The notes under the pieces: generated by a model
What the model was told of the DNA's origin: nothing
The model's database searches: none
Seen by the model: only the letters and a program-made list of their open reading frames with translations
Made by a program: the position numbers and the translations under genes
Part shown: positions 7,531 to 13,507 of the stretch, piece by piece
Position numbering within the stretch: the first letter of the stretch is position 1
Layout of the letters: every line of letters starts with the position of its first letter
Source: an uncultured Bacteroidota bacterium
GTDB lineage: Bacteria; Bacteroidota; Bacteroidia; UKL13-3
Assembly: GCA_903898215.1 (NCBI GenBank)
Contig: CAIUEQ010000033.1
Location: 1-13,507, forward strand
Direction of reading: 5' to 3'
DNA length: 13,507 bases

Positions 7531-7596
7531 ATAGCCCCGTGTTTTCCCCGCGGGGAAACAATAAAAATAATTAAGGGCTTTAGTCCAAACGGATTT
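7531..7596. repeat. Two-hairpin intergenic repeat (AGCCCCG ... GGGCTTTAGTCC)
   Basis: TTTCCCCGCGGGGAAA (7543-7558) is a perfect 16-bp palindrome, markedly GC-rich in an AT-rich setting. CCCCG (7535-7539) can compete for its right arm. An A/T spacer leads to GGGCTTTAGTCC (7575-7586), a second short stem-loop. The order AGCCCCG, hairpin, A-rich spacer, GGGCTTTAGYCC matches a repeat I recall from other Bacteroidota intergenic regions. On the minus strand it lies 47 nt after the prmA stop and might end that transcript, but no T-run follows. Confidence 0.5.
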
Positions 7597-7642
7597 TGCA
7601 ATAATTGAATTAGGAATTTCAACAACTCAACTAAAAACAAAT

Positions 7643-8467
7643 TTACTTCACAAACTTTGCAGCACACCATTCATTTTTTGTTAGGTGTTGAATGAATTTA
7701 AGGTTGTGTTTTTCGGCAGCTGATTTTAAATCATCCAGATCAGTTGAATAAAACCCACTGATGATAAGTTGAGCATTTGAATTCATCATTTGTGAAAGTT
7801 TTTCAAAACTTCCAAGCAAAATATTTTTATTGATATTGGCAAGAATCATATCAAAATTTGTTTGCTCAACAATTGCCAAGTCACCTTTTTTAAATTCGAT
7901 AGTTGTTACACTGTTCAATGCACAATTTTCCATGATATTCTCGGCACTCCAATCATCGATATCAATAGCTAAAATTTTATCAGCACCAAGCATAGATGCA
8001 AATATTGAAAGTACACCTGTGCCGCAACCATAATCAAATACGTTTTTATTTTTAAAATCGGTATTCAACATCATTTGCAAAACAAGTTGTGTGGTTTCAT
8101 GATGTCCGGTACCAAAAGTATTTTTGGGCTGAATGATAATTTCATATTTATACTTGCTATCCAACTCATGAAAAGGTGCTTTAACAATAATATCATTACC
8201 GATGGTTATCGATTCAAATGATGCTTCCCATTGAGCATTCCAATTTTGTTGTTGGATAGTATTTTGAGGAACTGAATTTGGATTGATGTTATAATGTGTA
8301 AGAATTTTTTCGAAAACATCTTTATCAAAAAGTGATTGCGGAATAAATGCCGAAAAACCTTCTTCATTTTCTTCAAAACCTTCAAAGTTTTCTTCCGCTA
8401 ATTCTGCGATGAGATTGTCTTTGAATTCTTCGTTACATTTAATCTGAAATTCATAATAAGCTTCCAT
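7643..8467 (-). CDS. prmA: Ribosomal protein L11 methyltransferase
   Basis: A 274-residue cytoplasmic enzyme that trimethylates ribosomal protein L11 using SAM. The N-terminal domain (1-70), which recognises L11, is acidic and less conserved. NWNAQWEASF (75-84) is the linker motif. FGTGHHETT (118-126) and VFDYGCGTGVL (143-153) are the hallmark catalytic and SAM-binding motifs. AIDID (167-171) ends the second strand, and LANIN (209-213) takes the NPPY-like position seen in PrmA. Length is near normal for Bacteroidota, slightly shorter than the E. coli enzyme. It is transcribed alone on the minus strand, 271 nt of repeat-filled DNA upstream of holB. Its promoter lies almost against the start codon. 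Confidence 0.95.
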   Translation of the reverse strand: MEAYYEFQIKCNEEFKDNLIAELAEENFEGFEENEEGFSAFIPQSLFDKDVFEKILTHYNINPNSVPQNTIQQQNWNAQWEASFESITIGNDIIVKAPFHELDSKYKYEIIIQPKNTFGTGHHETTQLVLQMMLNTDFKNKNVFDYGCGTGVLSIFASMLGADKILAIDIDDWSAENIMENCALNSVTTIEFKKGDLAIVEQTNFDMILANINKNILLGSFEKLSQMMNSNAQLIISGFYSTDLDDLKSAAEKHNLKFIQHLTKNEWCAAKFVK

Positions 8468-8471
8468 GCGG

Positions 8472-8479
8472 CAAATGTA
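8472..8479 (-). promoter_or_regulatory. -7 promoter element of prmA, nearly leaderless
   Basis: On the minus strand TACATTTG (8479 to 8472) fits TAnnTTTG exactly and is followed by CCGC and then the prmA ATG. If used, transcription would begin within a few bases of the start codon, giving a leaderless or nearly leaderless mRNA. No clear TTTG -33 box was found. Confidence 0.5.
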
Positions 8480-8549
8480 TATTTTGAAATAGAATAAATC
8501 GTTTAGCTACCATATTTTAATTATATAACTATGAGCTATGAAAAAAAAT

Positions 8550-8609
8550 GCCACAGATTGCACAGATTTTTTTTAAAATTATTTCATAATAATCTGTGCA
8601 ATCTATGGC
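8550..8609. repeat. Large inverted repeat with CACAGATT arms
   Basis: GCCACAGATTGCACAGATT (8550-8568) and AATCTGTGCAATCTATGGC (8591-8609) are inverted copies with one mismatch in 19 and a 22-nt A/T loop. Each arm itself holds two direct CACAGATT words. A weaker outer pair, ATGAGCTATG (8531-8540) with TATGGCTCAT (8604-8613), allows an alternative fold. It sits between the divergent prmA and SPFH genes and has no coding capacity. Similar CCACAGATTnCACAGATT inverted repeats are, from memory, scattered in Bacteroidota genomes. I read it as a dispersed palindromic element. Confidence 0.7.
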
Positions 8610-8647
8610 TCATTTAAATAAGATATTATGAATGAATGACTCAAATG

Positions 8648-8663
8648 GGTTAAAAATTTAACC
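8648..8663. promoter_or_regulatory. Short inverted repeat upstream of the SPFH gene
   Basis: GGTTAAAAATTTAACC has 7-bp arms, GGTTAAA and TTTAACC, around a 2-nt centre, and ends 47 nt before the SPFH start. The size and place would suit a dimeric regulator, but A/T-rich palindromes arise easily by chance here. Confidence 0.25.
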
Positions 8664-8685
8664 GAATTAAACATTATGAAAATAG

Positions 8686-8693
8686 TACATTCG
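8686..8693 (+). promoter_or_regulatory. Possible -7 element of the SPFH gene
   Basis: TACATTCG differs from the TAnnTTTG consensus by one base and lies 17 nt before the ATG, the same spacing as at the O-methyltransferase gene. No -33 TTTG box is visible. Confidence 0.35.
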
Positions 8694-8710
8694 AATAAAA
8701 TTATAAACTT

Positions 8711-9655
8711 ATGACACCACTACTTATTATTGTCGTTTTTGGATTGCTTGTTGTGTTTCTATCTCTAGTAACAGTTCAACAAGGCACTATTTCGGTTATT
8801 ACCATGTTTGGTAAATATCGCAGAATTTTATATCCGGGATTGAACATGAAAATCCCTTTTTTGGAAATTGTCTTTCGTAGAATTTCTATTCAAAACCGTT
8901 CTATCGAATTGGATTTTCAAGCCATCACACAAGATCAGGCAAATGTTTATTTTAAAGCGATGTTATTGTATTCGGTATTTGACAATAAAGAAGAAACGTT
9001 GAAAAATGTTGCTTTCAAATTTGTGAATGACCGTGATTTTATGACAGCACTTATTCGCACAATTGAAGGTTCAATTCGTGGATTTGTGGCTACAAAAAAA
9101 CAAGCAGAAGTTCTATCTCAAAGAAAAGAAATTGTTGATTCGGTAAAAGACAGCATCGATCATGTTTTAGAAACCTGGGGTTTTCATCTCATCGATCTTC
9201 AGTTGAATGATATCACATTTGATGAAGCGATTACCAAATCGATGGCGCAAGTGGTAGCATCTTCAAACTTAAAAGCTGCTGCCGAAAATGAAGGTCAGGC
9301 TTTGTTAATCACAAAAACAAAAGCTGCAGAAGCTGAAGGAAATGCTATAAAAATTTCGGCCGAAGCAGAAAAAATTGCCGCTGCATTACGCGGACAAGGA
9401 ATTGCTTTGTTCCGAAAAGAAGTTGCAAAAGGTATGAGCGAAGCTGCTCAGGAAATGAAAACAGCAGATCTGGATTCATCATTTTTATTGTTCAGCATGT
9501 GGACTGAAGCAATCAAAAATTTTGCATCAGATGGCAAAGGCAATGTGATATTTTTAGATGGATCAACAGATGGAATGAATAAAACACTTAAACAAATGAT
9601 GGCAATGAGTGTAGTTGATGATGCTGATTTAAAAGATAAAAGAGATAAGAAATAA
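8711..9655 (+). CDS. SPFH / band 7 (stomatin-prohibitin family) membrane protein
   Basis: A 314-residue protein anchored by one N-terminal membrane helix (residues 3-22). The SPFH core follows (about 23-180): VQQGTISVITMFGKYRRILY, then PGLNMKIPF and an IQNRSIEL strand. Residues 183-230 are an Ala/Glu-rich coiled coil (KAAAENEGQ, KAAEAEGNAIKISAEAE) typical of oligomerising stomatin-like proteins. The C-terminus is hydrophilic and basic. Such proteins form large rings or cages in the membrane and organise microdomains or regulate proteases such as FtsH. The commonly adjacent NfeD gene is absent, and both flanking genes are unrelated. The gene has its own promoter region and a terminator, so it is probably monocistronic. 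Confidence 0.9.
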   Translation: MTPLLIIVVFGLLVVFLSLVTVQQGTISVITMFGKYRRILYPGLNMKIPFLEIVFRRISIQNRSIELDFQAITQDQANVYFKAMLLYSVFDNKEETLKNVAFKFVNDRDFMTALIRTIEGSIRGFVATKKQAEVLSQRKEIVDSVKDSIDHVLETWGFHLIDLQLNDITFDEAITKSMAQVVASSNLKAAAENEGQALLITKTKAAEAEGNAIKISAEAEKIAAALRGQGIALFRKEVAKGMSEAAQEMKTADLDSSFLLFSMWTEAIKNFASDGKGNVIFLDGSTDGMNKTLKQMMAMSVVDDADLKDKRDKK

Positions 9656-9677
9656 ACACTAGTTTTAAACCAACTTT

Positions 9678-9712
9678 AAAAGCCGATTGATAAATTATTG
9701 ATCGGTTTTTTT
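9678..9712 (+). terminator. Intrinsic terminator of the SPFH gene
   Basis: AAAAGCCGAT (9678-9687) pairs with ATCGGTTTTT (9701-9710), allowing one G-T pair, around a 13-nt loop. The run continues as seven T residues (9706-9712). It lies 23 nt after the SPFH stop codon. The A-tract before the stem also allows weaker action on the other strand. Confidence 0.75.
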
Positions 9713-9721
9713 ATGCTCAAT

Positions 9722-9741
9722 AATATCATCAAAATGATATT
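9722..9741. repeat. 8-bp A/T-rich hairpin
   Basis: AATATCAT (9722-9729) and ATGATATT (9734-9741) are exact inverted copies around a CAAA loop. It follows the SPFH terminator by 9 nt. Function unknown; this could be chance in such A/T-rich DNA. Confidence 0.3.
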
Positions 9742-9927
9742 GAAATTATTTTTATCGAAAGCTAAAATACATATCACTTAAGCAATAAAATTTCTTACGA
9801 AAAAACATTCCGTTTCCAATTAAAATTAAAAAATTGGCAATCGTACTTTATAATTTATTTCACTTCATTGTTCTGATAACTATTAACTTAGTGATTAAAA
9901 AAAATATAGATAATAAAAAATATAGAA

Positions 9928-9935
9928 TACATTTG
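9928..9935 (+). promoter_or_regulatory. -7 promoter element of the large secreted-protein gene
   Basis: TACATTTG is an exact TAnnTTTG match 52 nt before the ATG, predicting a leader of roughly 45 nt. That leader contains the palindrome AACGATCGTT (9944-9953). No TTTG is seen at the -33 position. Confidence 0.5.
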
Positions 9936-9987
9936 GTATACAAAACGATCGTTCTAATTCTACTAAACAACTTTAATTTTACTCCAA

Positions 9988-12900
9988 ATGAAAGCAACAA
10001 AATTTAGTAAATCCCCTCGGATCACAACACTAATAGTGCTCTTGTTATTTGCACTCAACTCTCAATCACAAAGCATTTCAAGTTACACCTTTAGCGCATT
10101 GAGCGGAACTTTTACACCTCTTACATCGGGAACAACAAGAACTATAACTGGTGGAAGTCTTGATGATGGATATTATGGAAACATCCCATTAGGATTTGTT
10201 TTCAATTACGGAGGCTCAAATTATACAAGCGTTGCAGCTTGCACAAATGGCTGGATTAGTTTTGTAAGTACCATGACCCAAACACTGGAAGTAAATGATA
10301 TGACTGCAGGTTTATCAGGAGCACGCCCGGTAATTGCAGCACTTTGGGATGACCTTCACATGTCGACCGGAACTTTTAAAACATATTCGGATACTACCGC
10401 TGGAGGAACAGATAGTGTATTTACCGCAGAGTGGCTAAATGTAAGATGGTGGTATACGGTAACCACTCCCGTAATTTCTTTTCAGATAAAATTATTTAAA
10501 AGTAGTGGAAGAATTCGAATGGTTTATCGACAAGATTCAACACCAGTTTCTGGAGCATCTGCATCAATTGGTTTAATGGGACCTTCATTAGGTTCCGGTA
10601 ATTTTATTTCATTAAGTATTAACAATAATCCTGCATCACCAACTTCAAGTACAACTGGAGATACAACCACAAATAATGTAAGACCTGCAACAGGACAAAT
10701 ATATCAATTTGACAAACCGGCTGTTTGTTCGGGAATACCTGTTGGAGGAATAGCAAGTGCGTTTAGTTCAAGTGTATGTAAATCTTCTACAAATATTTCT
10801 TTGATTGGAGCAAGTGGAAGTTCCGGTATCACCTATCAATGGCAAGATTCATCAACAGGAAGTTCATGGGCATCAGCTTCAGGAGGAGCAGGATCAACCA
10901 CTGCAAATTATACAACGCCTGTTTTATATACACCAAAATTTTATCGATGCTTAATCACTTGTACCAATAGTAGTTTATCAGCTTATTCAACTGTTGCAGC
11001 AATAAGTATGGGATGCCTTAATTTTAATGTTACACGTACAACTGGAATAACTTACAGTTCAATTATTTCTACAGGAACAACTTTTACCTGGAATATTTTA
11101 AGTGCCGATGATGGAGGTTCGGATGCAGTGATGTTAACTCCTTCACAATTTAATTTTTCATTCGCGGGACAACCATTAACTGGATTTAGAGTTTGCACAA
11201 ACGGATGGATGACTTTGGATGTGATGAATACCAGCAAAGAATATCATAATGATTTTGCCACTTTACCTTTTACTCGTGTAATTACACCACTTTGGGACGA
11301 CTTGGTTGTTACAGGAAATAATCAAACTAATCTAACCAATATTCGCTATCAGATTATCGGATCAACTCCGGGATCAAGAGTATTGGTTGTTGAATGGTAT
11401 GGCATGGAGATTTATAATAATGCCGGACCGGATTTAAATTTTCAGGTAAAATTGTATGAAGGTTCTAATAATGTTGAAATTGTTTATGGAAAAATGTTAG
11501 GCTTTGACGGCACAAATAATTTCACCTATTCCTATACTGCGGGAATTTCATCTTCATCAGTTAGTTCTCCAATTTTAAGCGGACAACTCTTCACACAAAA
11601 AATAAATAATACCCGCAGCTTCGACTCAATATCGAACAACAATCATTCAGTAGTTCCGGCTTGCAATACTTCAATTTTATTTACTCCAGGAACATATACC
11701 ACTTATACCGCTACAGGAACAACACCTTCAAATGACAGTGCCGGTGCTCCAATAATTCTTCCTGTAAATTCTAGTCCGTGTTTGGATCTTTGTGGAACAT
11801 ATTATACATCAGCTAATGCAACAGCATCATCGCAAGTTGCTACATGCACAGGTATTGCCGATGATGATGTATGGTTTAAATTTACAGCACCATCAAGCGG
11901 ACAAGTTACAGTTACGGTTAGAGGTGCTGGCGGATACGATCCTGTTTTTCAAGTAATGAATAATGCCTATGATACTGCCGGAATGGGTGCAGCAAAATGT
12001 CGAAATCTTACCGGAGCAGGTTTAACAGAAACGGTAAATGTTACTTCAATTACTCCTTCAAATAATTATTTTATTCGTGTTTATAATTACACTGCCGGAA
12101 GTGGAACTGATGGCTATTTTTCTATTTGTGTAAATGATTACCTCACTCCTCCTTCAAATGATGAATGTTCATCACCAGCAGCAATAACGATGAGTTCTAC
12201 AACATGCAACGGCACAACCGGCAACACATTGGGGGCAACAGCATCTTCTCAAACAGCATGCAGTGGAACACCAGATGATGATGTATGGTATGTATTTGTT
12301 GCAACAGGAACCAAGTCGAGAGTATTGGTACAAAGTGGAACCGGTTTTAATGCACAGGTAGAAGTGTTTAGCGGAACATGCAGTTCATTAACTTCACTCA
12401 AGTGTATCAATAATACCAGTACAGGAGGAATAGAAACGGATTCGTTTACCACTGTAACTTCTTCACTTTATTATATTAGAGTATATCATTCGGGGGCAGG
12501 TGCCGGAACTGGAAATTTTAGCATTTGTGTATTTAATGTAAACGCTCCTACAACTCAGGCTTCATCAGTTACATTTACAAATACCAACGCTACGTCTACA
12601 CAGGTAAACTGGACAAACGGAAATGGAGCATCCAGAGTTGTTGTTGCTTTACCAATTACAGCCTTTGTTATTCCTCCTTCAAATTATACTTCTTATACAC
12701 CAAATACAATTTTTGGTTCAGGAACTCTTTTATCAGCAGGGACAAATAATTATGCTGTTTATGATGCAACTGGAAGCACTTCAACCGTAACAGTAACAGG
12801 ACTTGCACCGTTAACACAATATTCTTTTTATGTGTATGAATACAACGGAACAAATGCTGCAAAAACATATTTAACACCCGGTGCAGGAAATTCAATTACT

Positions 12901-13488
12901 ACATTGCCTGTAACGTTTATTTCATTTACAGGAGTAAAACAAAATAACGATGTATTGCTTTTGTGGCAAACTGCCAGTGAAATATATAATGATTATTTTG
13001 AAGTGGAAAGATCATTGGATAATAGACAATGGACAACTATTGGAAAAGTTAAAGGACATGGTACAACAAATTCAATCAGCAATTATCAGTATTCAGATGT
13101 TTCTTCCGATAGCTATCGGAATCCGCTCGACATGACAAACACACTTTACTATCGTTTAAAACAAATTGACTTTAATGGTAAATACTCGTATTCAAAAATT
13201 ATTTTAATTAATGATATTACTAAAATAATTAATGACGTTTCGGTATCCCCAAATCCTACAAGTTCCTTGCTCTCACTCGGTGTAAATTCGACAACGAACA
13301 CTGATGCTGATATTATAATCACCGATGTGCAGGGAAGAACGGTATTGACAAAAAAAGTTGAATTAATAAGATTATTATTTGAAAATTTTAACTATAGGAT
13401 AATAGAGATTTATAAGATATTCGGTAAAGTTTGGAATGTTGGATATGGTACTATAAAGAGTGTTTGTTATAGGAAAAATTGGAAATAA
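9988..13488 (+). CDS. Large secreted adhesin-like protein with truncated T9SS type A sorting domain
   Basis: A 1166-residue exported protein. Residues 1-28 are a signal peptide ending in NSQSQS. Two related beta domains follow, at about 40-245 and 345-560: each has CTNGW (Cys85, Cys403) and, about 33 residues later, LWDDL (Trp120, Trp436). Between them (about 245-343) is an Ig-like segment with YQWQDSS and FYRCLITC. Two PPC-like domains follow (about 582-720 and 724-850), each with DDDVW (625-629, 763-767). Next come a fibronectin III-like domain (853-970) and a segment with WQTASE and YYRLKQIDFNGK (about 974-1075). SPNP (1087-1090) opens a T9SS type A sorting domain that runs normally to about residue 1126. 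The last 40 residues do not fit the family; the expected GIYF...KF-type ending is absent in all three frames. No catalytic motif seen; surface binding or adhesion is inferred. An in-frame palindromic repeat encodes about residues 1040-1051. Confidence 0.82.
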   Translation: MKATKFSKSPRITTLIVLLLFALNSQSQSISSYTFSALSGTFTPLTSGTTRTITGGSLDDGYYGNIPLGFVFNYGGSNYTSVAACTNGWISFVSTMTQTLEVNDMTAGLSGARPVIAALWDDLHMSTGTFKTYSDTTAGGTDSVFTAEWLNVRWWYTVTTPVISFQIKLFKSSGRIRMVYRQDSTPVSGASASIGLMGPSLGSGNFISLSINNNPASPTSSTTGDTTTNNVRPATGQIYQFDKPAVCSGIPVGGIASAFSSSVCKSSTNISLIGASGSSGITYQWQDSSTGSSWASASGGAGSTTANYTTPVLYTPKFYRCLITCTNSSLSAYSTVAAISMGCLNFNVTRTTGITYSSIISTGTTFTWNILSADDGGSDAVMLTPSQFNFSFAGQPLTGFRVCTNGWMTLDVMNTSKEYHNDFATLPFTRVITPLWDDLVVTGNNQTNLTNIRYQIIGSTPGSRVLVVEWYGMEIYNNAGPDLNFQVKLYEGSNNVEIVYGKMLGFDGTNNFTYSYTAGISSSSVSSPILSGQLFTQKINNTRSFDSISNNNHSVVPACNTSILFTPGTYTTYTATGTTPSNDSAGAPIILPVNSSPCLDLCGTYYTSANATASSQVATCTGIADDDVWFKFTAPSSGQVTVTVRGAGGYDPVFQVMNNAYDTAGMGAAKCRNLTGAGLTETVNVTSITPSNNYFIRVYNYTAGSGTDGYFSICVNDYLTPPSNDECSSPAAITMSSTTCNGTTGNTLGATASSQTACSGTPDDDVWYVFVATGTKSRVLVQSGTGFNAQVEVFSGTCSSLTSLKCINNTSTGGIETDSFTTVTSSLYYIRVYHSGAGAGTGNFSICVFNVNAPTTQASSVTFTNTNATSTQVNWTNGNGASRVVVALPITAFVIPPSNYTSYTPNTIFGSGTLLSAGTNNYAVYDATGSTSTVTVTGLAPLTQYSFYVYEYNGTNAAKTYLTPGAGNSITTLPVTFISFTGVKQNNDVLLLWQTASEIYNDYFEVERSLDNRQWTTIGKVKGHGTTNSISNYQYSDVSSDSYRNPLDMTNTLYYRLKQIDFNGKYSYSKIILINDITKIINDVSVSPNPTSSLLSLGVNSTTNTDADIIITDVQGRTVLTKKVELIRLLFENFNYRIIEIYKIFGKVWNVGYGTIKSVCYRKNWK
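13104..13139. repeat. Palindromic repeat inserted in frame within a coding sequence
   Basis: TTCCGATAGCTATCGGAA (13104-13121) is a perfect 18-bp palindrome sharing its 14-base core with the intergenic copy at 7462-7479. It is followed directly by TCCGCTCGACATGACAAA, which matches 16 of 18 bases of the intergenic copy at 104-121 region (105-121 plus its next base). Read in frame it gives SDSYRNPLDMT, residues 1041-1051 of the secreted protein. The stretch between the conserved YQYSD and YYRLK motifs is 16 residues, where I would expect about 8-10, so roughly 24-36 nt look added without breaking the frame. Confidence 0.75.
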
Positions 13489-13507
13489 TTTTCTTGACTT
13501 TTTACTA
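13366..13507 (+). other. Sequence of different character replacing the 3' end of the sorting-domain region
   Basis: After the codons for KKVEL (ending 13365) the reading frame stays open for 40 codons, but similarity to T9SS sorting domains ends. The stretch is rich in A, T and G with very little C, and uses ATA and AGG codons often. None of the three forward frames contains the missing half of the domain, so a simple frameshift does not explain it. Candidates are the edge of an inserted element, a recombination junction, a local deletion or an assembly join. It runs to the window edge; no terminal repeats could be identified. Confidence 0.5.

Larger units (their letters stand above)
9656..9987. 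other. 332-nt intergenic region before the large secreted-protein gene
   Basis: Holds the SPFH terminator (9678-9712), an A/T hairpin (9722-9741), a -7 promoter element (9928-9935) and a 10-bp palindrome AACGATCGTT (9944-9953) just after it. The part between about 9742 and 9927 is strongly A/T-rich, with no ORF, RNA gene or repeat that I can recognise. Confidence 0.6.

Noticed and set aside
7462..7586. CRISPR array or tRNA/small RNA gene in the repeat-rich prmA-holB gap
   Set aside because: There are no regularly spaced repeats with unique spacers and no cloverleaf; the structures are isolated palindromes.
8711..9655. SPFH gene as part of an NfeD-SPFH operon or defence island
   Set aside because: No NfeD or defence genes lie next to it, and a terminator follows immediately.
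12668..12895. Minus-strand 75-codon ORF inside the large secreted-protein gene
   Set aside because: No start context or family resemblance; it lies antisense to a clear fibronectin-like domain.
13366..13488. Simple frameshift as the cause of the lost sorting-domain end
   Set aside because: The other two forward frames were translated by eye and contain early stops and no GIYF- or KF-type motifs.

Overview
The window is a stretch of an AT-rich Bacteroidota chromosome. The lineage is supported by GldH (gliding lipoprotein), a type IX secretion system (T9SS) C-terminal signal on a large secreted protein, an OmpA/PD40 fusion protein, a bacterial GH3 enzyme, promoters of the TAnnTTTG type, and starts preceded by A/T-rich leaders without a Shine-Dalgarno sequence. 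I cannot name a genus.

Layout. 1-125: remnants of dispersed repeats. 126-3645 (minus): a two-gene operon, a GH3-family acyl-adenylating enzyme followed 4 nt later by a TPR/PD40/OmpA envelope protein with a Pro/Lys-rich tandem repeat. 3761-4405 (plus): a class I SAM O-methyltransferase read divergently from GH3. 4532-7371 (minus): holB (DNA polymerase III delta'), ricT/PSP1 and gldH in that order; gldH starts 1 nt after the ricT stop. 7643-8467 (minus): prmA. 8711-9655 (plus): an SPFH/band 7 membrane protein ending in a good intrinsic terminator. 9988-13488 (plus): a 1166-residue secreted multidomain protein with adhesin-like modules and a T9SS type A sorting domain whose second half is missing.

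How the genes fit together. Most genes are ordinary core functions: replication, ribosomal protein methylation, RNA/cell-fate regulation and membrane organisation. The envelope theme recurs: a peptidoglycan-binding OmpA protein, GldH, and a T9SS-type cargo protein. I see no defence system, phage, integrase, rRNA, tRNA or CRISPR array.

The most unusual layer is the repeats. At least five kinds of short intergenic repeat occur in 13.5 kb. One palindrome (core CCGATAGCTATCGG) occurs both nested inside another repeat at 7451-7509 and, joined to the CTCGA-type module also seen at 96-121, in frame inside the coding sequence of the large secreted protein (13104-13139). That resembles the protein-coding palindromic elements described in Rickettsia. 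The same gene then loses its sorting-signal homology from about 13366, where the sequence changes character up to the window edge.
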